From Laguncularia racemosa (lineage: Eukaryota > Streptophyta > Magnoliopsida > Myrtales > Combretaceae), in NCBI GenBank assembly GCA_037954665.1, contig JBBMOL010000183.1, forward strand, positions 9,276-73,275: DNA of 64,000 bases, given 5' to 3'. Positions 35,196-47,349 of the stretch are shown in pieces. Position 1 is the first letter of the stretch; the number at the start of each line of letters is the position of its first letter. Position numbers and translations under genes: made by a program. The notes under the pieces were generated by a model, which worked only from the letters and a program-made list of their open reading frames with translations, was not told the origin of the DNA and made no database searches.

Positions 35196-35454
35196 TAATA
35201 TTAGATAGCAAAACCCTAAACCAATTCAAAAACCTTAAAACGATTCAGTAAAACCTTAAATAGAGTTGTAAACCTTAAATTTGATGATTAAAGCCTTAGC
35301 TTAGGATTGTGACAATCCTAAAGAGATCATCAACTCTAAGATGCCCTAATTCACTATGACGTGCAACACCGATGAAAGATGTAGATTATGCATTGTTTGG
35401 ACATCTAGTGGAGCATTTCTCTAGGCAGCATAAGGCAATGGGGACATCATTGGT
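35196..35454. other. Unassigned junction between G and H
   Basis: Contains an AAAACCTTAAA-rich stretch (35205-35290) and then sequence leading into a polypurine tract. The latter part could be the last pol codons of H, but no motif is clear. Confidence 0.3.
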
Positions 35455-35860
35455 TTAGGTGGGGGAGAATGTCATGAATTGTTTCCCCAAGTGCATCATC
35501 TCTTTTGTAATATAGAGTATAAGCCTATTGTATGCAAAGCTTACGGCCAAAGTCCAATCCATTATTAAAAATCTTATAGAAGAGTTCAAGCACTTGGTAG
35601 GTGAGGATAGTTGAGATATTTAGGTAAAATTGTATATAAGTCATTAGATTAGATAGATCATGGCCAACCATTGATGAAGGCCTCTTATATATAAGGGGGA
35701 GTCCCTCTCGTTTGTAATACATCTAGAAATACAATCACTTTACTTGCTCTAGAGTGTCTCATTCTCTCTGAAGACTTCTTTTTAGTAAATGTGTTCTTAT
35801 GTGTTTTAGATAGGAAGGCCTAGTCTTTCTACAGATAATTTAGAGAGCCTAACTATCATA
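35455..35860 (+). repeat. LTR H with polypurine tract (right end approximate)
   Basis: AGGTGGGGGAGAA (35457-35469) is a typical polypurine tract. It is followed immediately by TGTCATGAATTG, a likely LTR start at 35470. A TATA-like CTTATATATAAGG stands at about 35683-35695. The sequence becomes CT-rich near 35740-35790. No partner LTR lies in the window, so the element is a 3' remnant and its end is not fixed. Confidence 0.55.
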
Positions 35861-36310
35861 TATGATAATCTTGGAAGCATATACACGTGACACATGTAAT
35901 TGAATGTGAATCTATAATTTATCAAACGAGGGAGAAATAATTAAATGGAATAATTAATTATTATTTAAATGGAGAGGGGGAAAATGTGGCACTTGGGAAT
36001 GCGATAGTTCATTTTTCCTTTTCCTATTATATTTTGACAAATGGCATTAAAAGTGGAACTTTAAACATGCTTTTTACATACAATACATAGATTCTTCATA
36101 TGGCTATTACATCAACTAAAAAATTTAATAATGTAGTTTCTTTATTTGTTCATTTATCTATTTCATTTCTTATCACAATTTCATTTACTCTTGTCATATG
36201 TTCTTTCTTTCTAGGGCTAATTATATATGTCACATTTCATTTGAGAGGAGGGAATTGATTTTTCTCTTTCACTAAGAGAGAAAGTAGTGATTAAGATATA
36301 GTGCTATTAG
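35861..36310. other. Unassigned, no gene seen
   Basis: AT-rich with no coding match. It contains an ATTAATTATTATTTAAAT-type stretch near 35945-35970 and a purine-rich GGAGAGGGGGAAAATGTGG at about 35970. The latter could be another polypurine tract, but no LTR start follows convincingly. Confidence 0.35.
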
Positions 36311-36439
36311 GTCCTAACTAAGGATGGGCATAAAACCAAACTAAATTGTTCATTGAATCGAACCAAAGCATGACATGGTAGATAATGTATTTAGAAGAAG
36401 AACCATTCCATTGTAACTCAATAAAACTATTCTAGTTCT

Positions 36440-37115
36440 TATTTCACAGGTTAAATGAGCAAATACTTAAAGGACTTTTGTCTAATTACTCTTTGCACAA
36501 TAATGTACAAAATAAAAACTAAAATATTGGTGAGCAGGCTTTGACCTTTCCTTCAGGACATCATCAACTCAACATAAGCTTCATCTCACAAAAATGTGCA
36601 ATTGGTGATGTTATTGCTTTTAAGGAATATATGTACTCCTTAAAAAAGAAGGGCATAAAGGGATGGATGATCACTAAGCTACATCTAGAAAAAGCTTATG
36701 ATCTTATAGAATGGATCTCTACAGGAAATATCTTTAAAGCATTTGATGTTTCTTATTGGAATATAAAGTTAAAGTGCTCCTACTTATCAACAATCAGTAT
36801 TGTTGGTCTCCTTGAGGGTAACCCCTATGGAATTTAGTATTATTCCCTAATTAAGATGGGGGATGCTAGATCCATAGATCTTTTTACTCTTATTATGGAA
36901 TTCCTTAATGGTCTATTCAATGCAATATGGAGATGAAGTTGTGAGGTTAATTGGTTGAAGCTATGCCTTTCTAACTATTCGTCGTTGAACATTTAATATT
37001 CATAAGTATGGCATTTTTCTTAAATGCAAGGATAATAATGAATGAATTGGAGATGTGTGGGAGCACCTATGGAGAAAAGATGAATTGCATTGGATAGCAT
37101 GGGAAAATTTTAAAA
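36440..37115 (+). pseudogene. LINE reverse transcriptase fragment
   Basis: Plus-strand frames read DFCLITLCTIMYKIKTKIL, SFISQKCAIGDVIAFKEYMY, KKKGIKGWMITKLHLEKAYD and LIEW, then STISIVGLLEGNP. These match the non-LTR RT pattern RPISLCNVLYK..., SFIPGR.I.DNI, KGKKGW...LD.EKAYD. The first catalytic Asp region reads KLHLEKAYD, with Asp replaced by His. The FADD box and later domains are absent. A short LINE-like word LHWIAWENFKK follows at 37078-37110 after a gap. It is a dead internal fragment with neither a 5' end nor a poly-A tail. Confidence 0.8.
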
Positions 37116-37517
37116 AATCTATGAATCAAAGCGAACCAAACCATAAATATGGTTTTTTTCATGGTTTGGTTTCGAAAAGTTATCAAACTAAATCAAATAA
37201 AAAATTTACGATATGTTTGAAGGAGAAAGCTAAACAAAACTTAAAGTGGAATATCACATTATAATATAAAAAATCTGTCCATATATTATTTTAGTAAGAT
37301 AGTTAAACATAATCTACAACCCCCTTCAATTTTCCTTAAAAATGTAAATAAAAAACTTATCTGTTTTGTATTTTCTTTTATTCATATTACAATTCAAAAT
37401 TAAAATGAAAGAATTGGGATTATAACTTATTAAATCTTACTTTGTATAGCATGCACTTTAACAAATATTCTCTTTACTTGAACTTGTTTTCTCACCTTAT
37501 AAATGAAAAAAAAAATG

Positions 37518-37807
37518 GTAAATGTAGCATTTGATACTCGAACTTTGCCAACTTTTGCTATTAACTACTTAAAGTTTTAATTTATCAATTCACTACCTTA
37601 CTTTATCGATTTTTTTCAATTATATACCTGAATTTTATCCATTTTTGCAATTAACTACTTGAACTTTATCTATTTTTATAATTAATTACCACTTCCAACT
37701 ACTATAAATGACTTCAAAATATTTGTAGGTAGTAAATTGATATTTTTAAAGTTTAGATGAATAATTACAAAAATGGACAAAATTCAAGTACTAAATATGA
37801 TATTTAC
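37518..37807. mobile_element. Small MITE-like inverted-repeat element
   Basis: About 290 bp. The left arm GTAAATGTAGCATTTGATAC and the reverse of the right arm GTAAATATCATATTTAGTAC match over about 40 bp at roughly 70 percent. Between them ATTAACTACTT and GAACTTTATC words repeat three times. No clear TSD. Confidence 0.55.
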
Positions 37808-38105
37808 TTAAAAAAAAACTCTTATAATGGATAAATCTTTGTCTTCTCCTCTTCTCATGGTTTCAAGTATTGGATCTTACAAATACTTTTATAATGAACA
37901 TGGTTTTTTCCCTCAATTATTTCATATCTAAAAGTAATTTTTTATTATTTATTTGTGGTTTAAACCATGAACCAGACCCCTTTTATGGTTTAAAGAAATT
38001 CTTAAAACAAATTGTATGAATGAATTCAAAGTAATGAAAACTATAGTAAAGGTTTAATTTAGTTTGAAGGGTCTTCCAAACATAATCCAACCATGCCCAC
38101 CCTTA

Positions 38106-38889
38106 GTGCTATCTTAATTCAAGTCAATGAAAAGTGATTTAAATTGATGGTGATTTAAGAAGATGGCTTATATAGCTATTAATTTCTCCACTTAATAAAG
38201 GAATGTTACTTATGTTGAATTCCATGTCTTCTAGATTTAATAGTTCAAGGCTCGTTAGCAATGTAGTCAATAAGTTGAAATTAAATATGCACAAAGCATA
38301 TTTGTCTAATGGAAAACATCTTTTGAGGATTTTTTAAATATGTTTATATCATTTATCATATATAGTTATAATATATTATTGTATTGATCTAAATAAGTTA
38401 CGCTCAACTTATTGTGATAAGTGGATGTGGAAGGTGATGATGATAGCCACATACAAGTCATGGTGGATAATAACCATGAAAAACTTGTAAATGAAAAAAA
38501 AAAATCCTACTAGTACTTTTCATGAAAGTTATCCATAATCTCCATTGGGTCGTTGGCTTGCCTTTACCTCATAATAGCATTTAAAACTACTAGCTATTGC
38601 AATTAGATTGCTTTTGGAATATTTAACATTCATAATTTTTTATGGTAATGAATATAAAAGAAATTTACAAAACATTTTTAGTAAAGTAAACTCTAACCTA
38701 TGCATGGGATGGAAGGGGTTATGAGTTTTTATGCTTGTTAGTACATTGTTACAACAATACTTACTTATTTACATTCTTTTTGCTAAAAATTTCGTATTTA
38801 TTAAAATCAAAGCACTTATTACAAAAAGTAAATGCAATTAGAAAAATCTTGATCTATCTAATGTTAAAGACACTTAGTTGAATAATGAA
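38106..38889. other. Unassigned, no gene seen
   Basis: AT-rich with no coding match on either strand. It lies just beyond the 3' end of the minus-strand LINE, so part of it may be that LINE's 3' UTR. Confidence 0.35.
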
Positions 38890-39065
38890 AAGAATTAAAT
38901 GATATTATGCTCTATGGCTAAACTAGCTAAAATATTTACCATGGTGTTTATTTCTTGATGAATATGAAAAACTTCATCATATAATGGATTATGATAACAC
39001 AAAGATGAAGAGAGAAGAAAATAAATATTACAAGTTGTAGATAAGGAAATTTTGTTTAATATAAT
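38890..39065 (-). pseudogene. LINE RNase H, C-terminal end
   Basis: Reads EVFHIHQEINTMVNILASLA on the minus strand, matching the end of plant LINE RNase H domains (HI.RE.N..AD.LA.LA). The final catalytic Asp is replaced (MVN instead of MAD). The upstream residues of the same domain lie beyond an insertion, at 40230-40560. Confidence 0.75.
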
Positions 39066-40058
39066 TTTATGGGCCAAGCTCAAAATTAACTAAATTATAC
39101 CCAAACTAATTATTTGAATTAGTGACAGGATTCAAATAATTAGACTTGATTTAGGATCATTTAGAGACTTTTGGATGAATGATCTCGAGATAGGATCCAT
39201 TAAAATTGTCTTGCACATTTTTTAACCTTTTTTAGCAGGCTTAAGTGTCATTTGGGTTTTGTAGATATAGGTTCTCATTGACGCTATCATATAGATTGCC
39301 ACATGAGTCTCACACTATCCGTGACCTTAGAGGAGTGACACATGAATAACACTTGAAGAGAGGACCTTGGAGGAAGAGGTTGAGATGAGAAACAGTTAAT
39401 CTCAAATTGTCTCAAATACACTTATAACAAGTGAGGGAGCTATTGAGCATCAACCTTATCGTTCTTGATTGACTATTGACTTATTCTTGGTTTAAGCTTT
39501 ACTTTGATCTTTAAGAGTAAAGATTCACAAGATTGCACTATTTTTTCTTCTTTTCTTTTCTTTTTTTATTTCTAAAGGCCCTAAAAGTGACAAATGAGGA
39601 CACATGGTAGGGTATTTATAAACTCTTAAGCTAAATGGTATCTATCATATCACATTGATGATCAACGAATGAGATTAATTTTACTCATTCAAGGCTATCT
39701 TGATGAGCTTGCAATGGGCTTAAGGCTAGTAACCTACCTTATTAAGTGTAAGCCTACTTGAGAGAGGTTGAGAGCGGATTGACTAATCCAATGATCCCTA
39801 TTTTGAGCCCACCGGGCTAAATCTTCCTAAGTCATTTTAATTATGGACTAGACTCCCTAGATCCTATCACTTAACTCAAAGAATTAAGCCAAAATAAATA
39901 ATAAATTTATAATGGATTAATAATGGGCTTAACCCAATCCAAATTCAGTCCTCTATGGGTTTCATTCATATAATGAAGCTTTGTTCTTCTCTATTTAGCC
40001 TATTAGGGTTACTAAACCCTAATTAATCTTGTTTGCTAATTTTTCATATGATCTAACA
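39066..40058 (-). mobile_element. About 1-kb non-coding insertion in LINE RNase H, LTR-like
   Basis: On the minus strand it starts TGTTAGATCATATG and carries AGGGTTTAGTAACCC and TGGGTTAAGCCCATT segments of the kind common in plant LTRs. ATAAT stands at 39061-39065 and again at 40059-40063, a possible perfect TSD. The far end reads GGCCCATAAA instead of ending in CA, so the call as a solo LTR is tentative. No coding sequence. Confidence 0.45.
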
Positions 40059-41233
40059 ATAATAATTACTTGTTACTCATTATAAATATATGTATATACT
40101 ACTTATGATAGGAGGAAGAATCTAACCTTAACCCCTAATGTACCTGTCACTTAAACTTGATACTTACTAAGGTTGCCTATCTCGCCTCTCTAATCCTTCT
40201 CTACATCATTCTTTTCTTCTGTCTTTCATAATACTAACTCCTTCTAATTCACATGAAGCACATAGACACATACTACATGCAAGCAATACTTATAACAAAC
40301 CCATTACATCTAAACAGGGTATTTATGCTTTAAGGAGCCATCTTTGCACTAAAAGAGAACCCATTTCAACCTTTATACATGATAAATTTCTTTCAATACA
40401 TAACATCAAACCCTTAAAAAATTGTAGCCAACTTTGCTTTGCAATTAATGATGACAAAATACTTTCACCGTAACTAAAAACTATCTTTCCTTCTCCGTTT
40501 CATGAAATCTTTCCAATATTTGCAACACCTTAATTGAAACTTACATCATATTTTAGTTTCAACTTATCTCATCTTGAGAGCATCCATTTTGCCAATATTG
40601 AGCATTTGGCAATTCCTAATCTACTACAAATGTAATGAACATAACATGCCATTTTAGTATGTAATAGAGAAGTATCTATAAAAATGTGCTTAAACAAACT
40701 GTTATTATATTTCCATACTCTTTGGAAATCTAAAGACATTACCTCATGTTTAATGTTATTTCTTTCCAAACATAATGACTAAACAACAATAAAAGAAGAT
40801 TTTCCATCCTAACCAACTTTCCTTAGGAAATACATAATTGAAGTTTCAATTCCAAGAAAATCTCTCTTCCTAAATTCAAATGTTTTGTTGCAACAGTCAA
40901 TACTTCAAAACCTTTGGACACAACATAAAAAATATGTGAAATAGTTTCTTCTTAAGCTACATATATGATACACTTAGAAATTACTACTATCCCCCCTCCC
41001 CCCCTTTTTTTTTCTTTTACATCTAATCATTCGTTCAAATGTACATTTTAAGGATCTCCAAATTTCATCAACATTTTGGGAGGATCAATAATTTCCAAAT
41101 TTGTATTTCCTATCTAGTTATAATCTTCTTTTGTTTACTCCAATTCTAAGCTAATTTGAAAGAGAAGTGTCTACCACATACAATTTTCACAAGCAAAAAT
41201 ATAATCCCACATTGTTTACTTTGTATAAATTAA
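40059..41233 (-). pseudogene. LINE zinc-knuckle region and RNase H N-terminal half
   Basis: The minus strand, with frame breaks, gives VDEIWRSLKCTFERM, then EETISHIFYVVSK (the CxxC...ET..H.F..C zinc motif of plant LINEs with Cys residues lost), then GVANIGKIS.NGEGKIVFSYG (start of RNase H, family pattern G.GG..R...G....F) and LIAKQSWLQFFKGLMLCIER with CIKVEMGSLLV (family VE.DSL; Asp lost). It continues from 44032 across the solo LTR. Confidence 0.65.
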
Positions 41234-44031
41234 TGTAATGCCTTAGAGTCAAGGCTCTATAACCCGTGACATATCGCTATTAACAAATGACATGTTAAGG
41301 CTCTAATAAACAAATTTACTAATTCTATTAATACTAAAATTTATCTCTAATGAGAATCAAACAATATGGAATACATTCTATAGACAGTACTAAATGACTC
41401 ACAAACAAGTCATTCTAACTACAAGTGTAATAAGAAAAAAATGTAAAGTAAGTCTTACAATAGAAGAACATCAAAACCTTAACATAAAAGACCTAAAGTC
41501 TTATCTCCACATAAATAAGAGAAACTACAACCAACATATTTTCCTATTGATGACATTTTAGTGATCATCTTCATAATAATAATAGTACTTGTCGCTCTCC
41601 CCATCCTGATAGTAATATACATTCCCATAATCATTGTAAGTAGCAAATTCATTATAATCTCCTGCAGTTGAAAAGAGTAAGAGAGTAAGCCTAAACCTAG
41701 TACATAATACCACACACACAACCATATGAACACATAGGCAAGCTCACATGCAAGTAATGTAGATAAGGAAATTAATCAATCTCTTTATTATCTCATTTAA
41801 TGTTGGCACAATCATCAATGGAGTACTTAAGACTCTACTTACATATATTTAATATATATATATATATATATATCTTAAACTGACAACTACCTCTACCAAC
41901 CCTTTCAAATGGTGTTGAGAACTACTATCACCGGCCCTAACACCTCAAGATTTACCTCAAATCATCTCGATACACAACTCCACTAGAAACAACATTACAT
42001 ATTGATCATTGAGGTGCCCTTTAGGGACTTTCCACCTCTAACCCCTAAGTCAATCTACACATAAACATCACATCATTTATTATTGGTTAAATAAGTATTA
42101 TATTCATTCATATCACTAACCTATCACACATACATAACAACTAAGGTATCATGTACCTGAATGAGTAGACTCTGATAGGAATCAGATTCCCACAGGACCA
42201 ATCACTAGAGCCTGAGCTAAGGGTTTACAAAACTTAACTATGAGGATCCTCCATGAACAATTAAACCCTGAGGATGTTGGTTTAGTATCTACTTGTGTAT
42301 TACATAATTGTTGTGCATTCGAGCAGGTACATTTATTGGTTTTATAGGATGGCGAATAAAAACATGCTAAGGGTCAAATTGGGGACATTCTTGGATTCAC
42401 ATCCAACGGTCCACAATATGTTCACTTGACTTGAAGAATTGACCACTTAAAGACCATTTTTGCTCTTGTAATTGTGATTTTAAAACCGACCACTTAATGG
42501 CATATTTGTAATTTTTTGAACATTTTTACCCTAATTGGAGTAAGTATAAATACTTGCTAACTAGGGTTTTTAGAGAGCTTTTGTCAATTTGAAAAACAAA
42601 AACTTTTATGCCGTGTGAGAGAGTCCCTCTTACTAAGCATCCACTCTTATCAATTTTCTAGGAAATTGTTGCGAGTTTCGCTTGGAATTTCTTGCAAGTA
42701 ATATCAAGATTTTCTAAGTTGCATCCTTTTATTGCTAGTGTGTAATATCTAATGATAATTGGTTGATTTTCCTACTTGTTTCACGCCAAATTAGGGTTCA
42801 TATTGCTAGCATTACAAACCAATTTTAGAGATTGGAATTGCATTTTATATGTAATTGATTGGTATTGGAATTCCTTTTAATACATCTAATTTGGGTTCAC
42901 ACCAATTTAGGGATTTTGTCTTGTTGAATTCTCCAATTGGATTGTGTTCATGTGTCTAGAAATAAGCACATTAGAATCTAGTGATTCTTTTTTTGAATCA
43001 TGACTAATACCTGACTAAAGATGTAAATACATTTACATTAGGTTCTAGAAACTATACTAATCCTTATCGGAGTGAGAAAGACTAAGAAAAGCATGAACAA
43101 GAACCATCTTATGGTACATGGCTAAGAAAAGTAGGAATAAGAACCTTCCTATGATACATAGTCAAGAAAAAGGCCATGTTCTTTAGCTATGTATCCTTCT
43201 ATACTCAAGCACCAACCAACATGGCCATGCTTAGGGACATTTACAAATACATGATCAAGTACATGGCTATGTAGTCTAGCCATGTACCTTATTGTACATT
43301 GTTTTGCATGAACACGATCAGGTAAATGATCGTGTACTTGGGTATGTTCCCCCATGTTTAACTTTCATCCTGTCTTACTCCCAAAATCCATTCTTGATCC
43401 AACCCTACTTCTTTCTATGCCCCTTATCAATCACAATCCATGACTAAATCCCTTCTAATTCATCATTTATACCCACACAACAACAATGATACTCAATTCC
43501 AACTACAATTCAATTATACATTTACTAAAACTTTAAGGATACCACTTTAGGGTTTGTAAGACTTACCAAAACTTGCAAGATCATAATGTACTACACAATT
43601 TCCAAGAGGTTCTACAATAAATCACAACCTATAGGAATTTTAACATGTTAATTCTCATACCACTAGAATACTTCTACCCTATTTGCAATTTAACACTTAC
43701 CGATTTTAGTCTATACCGATCCTCCTTGAGTTGAAGTCTCACTTCCTTGATTACTTTTCCCAATTTCAGTAATTGGGTTAGATAGAACTGCTAAAGGCTT
43801 AATGTGAACTAAAAGGAAGGGAAAGGGAAGAAAAGAGAGAAAAAGAAGGAGAAAGAGGGATTTGAACGTAAGTTTTTTAAGAAGGCAAAGGGAAAGTTTT
43901 AAACTTTATATAAAGACTAGTTTGTCCTTCCCTTTTTAAAATTAACTAAGGTTTGCCATTATTACTTAATTATTATTATTATTTAATTAAAATAACCCGA
44001 TAATATATATATATATTACTAGGTTATTTCA
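41234..44031 (-). mobile_element. Tekay-type solo LTR, minus orientation
   Basis: On the plus strand it starts TGTAATGCC and ends GGTTATTTCA, the reverse of element E's LTR ends (TGTAAATACC...GGGGCATTACA). Flanks ATTAA (41229-41233) and ACTAA (44032-44036) agree at 4 of 5. The block GACTCCACTAG..TGGGGTGCC of E's LTR is present in reverse near 41980-42030. The 43190-43345 part has CpG-decayed palindrome units (GGCCATG, ACACGATC). The LINE protein reads through once it is removed. 2798 bp, no coding sequence. Confidence 0.75.
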
Positions 44032-45060
44032 ACTAACTTCTGATATTATTTTCTCTAGCAAAATACCAAGTTTACCTATGCACCAATTTCGGTTTTTTTT
44101 TCCTCCAAATTCTTTTACCTTAGTGTTTCCAACAGGAGATATTCCCAATTTGGTATTTAAAGAAGCGTCAACATCATGCCAAAAATTAGTGCTTCCATGG
44201 ACAAGTCTAGTTGTTATGGATATCCTTGTTGCAATTCTTACTTGAAGCAGTCTTTTCAATGGTAATGAATAATACGGTTCGGATTACCTCTATGATGGAT
44301 GGATGGAGATCTTTTCCATACTTTTCCAACATAAACTTCACAAACAAAGATCATTTTGTGAGAAAATGCCACTAAATTTTCATTTCCATTGCTACATCTA
44401 CATTAGATATGCAATAACTTAATCTGCCTTCCTATAAAAGGAAACATAATTCTTCCCAAGAGCACTAAAGTATACACCTTTATTGGACAAGTCATTATCC
44501 TAATAGCAATTATCAAAGATGCATTGAAGTATCTTCATAACTACTTTTGTTGGTGAATAGTTTGAAACAAATAAGAAGGAATTGCATACATAATATATTT
44601 CCCGTTCGTGAAAATAGCTTGTTATTCTAACCACTTAATTCTTTTTATCACCTTTTCCAACATATCCCCAAATAATTGAAAAAAAAAAAAAAGAGGAGTT
44701 CATAAAACCAAGTCGTGAGTGGTTGTTTTGAAAAGCCTATTATACCGTATTCTCATACCCATTGCTTTTGCCGATACGTTAACAAAATCTACTTGATGGT
44801 TGACTTTATGATCTAAAACCATCTCATATCTATGCTAAATAGCTCTTTAAACAATGCAAGGATCTTCTTTCACCATTCATGAATATGATGTAGTCATACA
44901 GATAAGTGAGATGGGAAATCAAAACCTTTAACACAACATGTTGCAATATGATGAGCTTAATAAACACCTTCGTAACCACAATCTCAATTTTTAGATCAAT
45001 TTGATCTACCTTTTCTCCCCTAGTTGACAAGCCAATTTAGGTTCAAAATATCCTTAACTT
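44032..45060 (-). pseudogene. LINE reverse transcriptase, C-terminal half
   Basis: The minus strand reads LISHLTYLYDYIIFMNGERR, SLHCLKSYLA, then IKWLE.QAIFTNGKYIMYAI, PSYLFQTIHQQK, and RLLQVRIATRIS..STNFWHD with RNWCIGKLGILLEKIISEV. These match the FADD-box-to-thumb part of plant LINE RT (ISHL.FADD..IF.NG), followed by the W..K...G....I..V...IP.YL and FW.D segments. The FADD box is lost (YLYD). Stops and frame changes are common. Confidence 0.75.
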
Positions 45061-45455
45061 TCTTACGTTTGACATGTTTATAAGATAGTCTACATTCAGT
45101 TTTTAGTCTATTCTCCTCTTTATTCATACTTTAATTATGGCTAATATGATGCCCCAACTTTTTTGTCAGTTTATGTATGTAGTGTAGAGATATGGGATAA
45201 GGTTTTATTTAGAGTTTAATCTCTAAAGACATATTTGTTATTTATTACGTGTGATCATGCTAGTAGTAGCCTACAATAATGTCTTATGAGATTATCATAT
45301 GATGTTTGGTATTCCAATGTAGTTAGTTATCCATGAGGGTTCATTAACATTACATTAATCTTAGAAAAATATCCTTACAATCAAGTGAGTGCATGTCTAG
45401 TATGTACATACAACACCTAGAAATCACTACTTTGCTTCTTCTTTTTTTTATTTGG
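45061..45455. other. Unassigned flank of element D
   Basis: No clear coding match. It may be further LINE sequence too decayed to read. The last 55 bases resemble the segment at 40965-41010 (ACACCTAGAAATCACTACT against ACACTTAGAAATTACTACT). Confidence 0.35.
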
Positions 45456-46088
45456 TGATGAGGATCGACTAGCATCAAAAGGGAATGAATCAAAATCCAA
45501 CGACCCACTACATGGTATTGGAGGCCCAATGACCCGAGTTAGATCTAAGCGAATGAGTGAAGCCTTGCAAGGACTAGTCATAGAGCTACAAGAGAAGGAA
45601 ACAAGTTACGCTAAAGGAGAATTGGCCTTTGTTAACTTGATTCAAGCTCCCTCAGAGGAATATAGGGTATGAGAACCGAAGGAAGACCGCATGGTTTTTG
45701 TTTGGCCTTTGTATTTTTGTTTTATTTTCCTTGTTAAATTTTCAGCCCTCCTTAAGTTAAGGCCAGTTTTCTATGTTTGGAAAATTAGGTTTTTCTTTTG
45801 TGTGAAAAACAATATAGCTACATGGAGAGGGAAGGAAGGATGGCACATTATTATTCCTAGAAAGAGAAATACAATTTCTTGTAGAGGAACTTCCTCTTGT
45901 TCTTTGTTACGACTCAACCGATTTCTTCAATCTAAACGCTTGGGGAAATCACTGATAACTTAAGTTTCAATCAACAGGTGTGGTTGGGATCTAGTTACGT
46001 TCGATACTTGTTCAAGACGATTTGTGGGAATCTGATTCATAATCTAACCTTTAGGTCCTAGGTTTAACATACCTAAGTTTGTGCGTCA
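45456..46088 (+). repeat. 5' LTR of D
   Basis: 633 bp, TGATGAGGATCG to TTTGTGCGTCA. Its partner is 61875-62514. Both begin with a stretch that in the 3' copy continues the integrase reading frame. Frames inside (45691-45963) are not genes. Confidence 0.85.
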
Positions 46089-46090
46089 TT

Positions 46091-46102
46091 TGATATCAGA
46101 GC
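46091..46102 (+). promoter_or_regulatory. Primer-binding site of D
   Basis: TGATATCAGAGC, 11 of 12 bases of the initiator-tRNA-Met site TGGTATCAGAGC, two bases after the LTR. Confidence 0.8.
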
Positions 46103-46828
46103 TTCGGCTTCTTGAATAAAGTAACATCTATCCTTGTTAATTATTTGTTTCCTTCATTTCATAGTTCTTGTTCATATCTTATAAATTCGTATAAAAAAAA
46201 TTATGATTCGGCCGTAGAAAGTGCTATTGGTGACTAAACAACAATTTGTTGTCTTAGCAAATTGAAATTCAATCCTTAATTCTTGTTCCATATCTTTAGA
46301 AATTTGTATAAAAAAAATTACGTTTTAGCTATGGAAGTATTCAAATTACTGAGTTACCAAGACAAATCCTTACTTTGAATCACATAATCAAGTGATACAA
46401 TACACTTTCCATTTCATCATTTAACATTATCTTGTCTTTCCAATTTTGCATTTGGATTACATAGTCATTCCCATTACATGTTTGGTGCAATCTTGTTCTT
46501 TCCAATTTTGTGTTAAGGATATCTTCTTTGTTTGTGTTTCCAATTCCGTAGTGAGACTTAAGTAGCTATTGATCTGTTGGTGTACCCCTAATTTCCGTGT
46601 ATTGAAACCAATTAGTTAGTTAGTAGGATTGCTTTAGTAGTTTACGTTGAGGAGTCTTCAATTCGAGTTCATATCAAAGAATTATAAGAGTGGGTTGTGA
46701 GAACATTATATGTGAGAGCAAAACACGAGTGAATTGTAGGAACATTATAATTGGAGGCAAAACATGAGTGAGCTATGAGGGATATATTATATTTGTTATC
46801 ACTAACCTCTTTTCTTAATTGTAGAGAT
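46103..46828 (+). other. Leader of D
   Basis: About 730 bp between primer site and gag, AT-rich. It has two similar stretches, 46155-46205 and 46280-46325, each with a TTCTTGTTCATATCTT-like and GTATAAAAAAAATTA sequence, so a partial tandem duplication. No coding match. Confidence 0.5.
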
Positions 46829-47349
46829 ATGTTGGGACAAAGTCCAACTGAAGGGGAGAATGGAGGAGGGGAAAATAGATTGATGTTTGATGCGCTAATG
46901 AAAGAGATGAAGAGAATACTAAGTGGTGAACTAGAGCAAATCCATGAGAAGATGGATAAGATGGAACGAAGTAAGGAACCATCCAGTAATACTATTATTA
47001 GGCGAAGCGCGATTAGGAATTGTGAAACGGGTTGAATAGGGAGATTGCTGACATGGTGGATTTACATCACTATGTGGACATGGAGGAGTTATTGCACAGG
47101 GCAATCAAGGTAGAGAAGCAATTGAAGTATAATGGCAATCCAAAATCTATGGCGACTTCCAACTCTTCATGGAAGTCCAATTGGAAGAAGAATCCTACAT
47201 ATTCGAAATCAAAAGAGGATGTGAAGGCCAAGAGCCTAGTCACTGCTTCTAAAGGTAAATCTGACACTAAACCATCTTTAAGAACTCGTGATATCAAATG
47301 TTTTAGGTGTTAGGGGTATAGACATATTGCATCTTATTGTCCAAAATAA
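46829..47349 (+). pseudogene. D gag, internally deleted
   Basis: Starts MLGQSPTEGENGGGENRLMF and an amphipathic Lys/Glu stretch (KEMKRILSGELEQIHEKMDK). Near 47030 it jumps to LNREIADMVDLHHYVDMEEL followed by LHRAIKVEKQL, which in related gags stands at the end of the capsid. The 400-500 bp coding for most of the capsid are therefore missing. The C terminus has Ser/Lys-rich sequence and one zinc knuckle CFRC..GYRHIASYC, of the CX2CX4HX4C type with an in-frame stop inside. Particle formation would be impossible for this copy. Confidence 0.75.

Larger units (their letters stand above)
36319..38105. mobile_element. TIR element, hAT-like, with LINE segment inside
   Basis: The left end TAAGGATGGGCAT (36319-36331) and right end ATGCCCACCCTTA (38093-38105) are inverted copies with one mismatch. 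Flanks GTCCTAAC and GTGCTATC agree at 6 of 8 positions, consistent with a decayed 8-bp TSD. Sub-terminal sequence is rich in AAACCAAAC and AACCATGG-type words on both arms. No transposase is seen. The inside carries a LINE RT piece and a small MITE. Class assignment is tentative because the TSD is imperfect. Confidence 0.55.
38890..45060 (-). mobile_element. Plant LINE (L1-type), minus strand, twice interrupted
   Basis: Protein order on the minus strand is RT fingers/palm (45060-44700), RT thumb and connection (44700-44032), zinc-knuckle region (41233-40900), RNase H (40560-40230) and the RNase H end (39065-38890). A solo LTR (41234-44031) and a 1-kb insertion (about 39066-40058) break it. 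The RNase H tail is characteristic of plant L1 elements. The endonuclease domain is not visible; the 5' part may be missing or displaced beyond elements D and F. Stops throughout. Confidence 0.75.
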
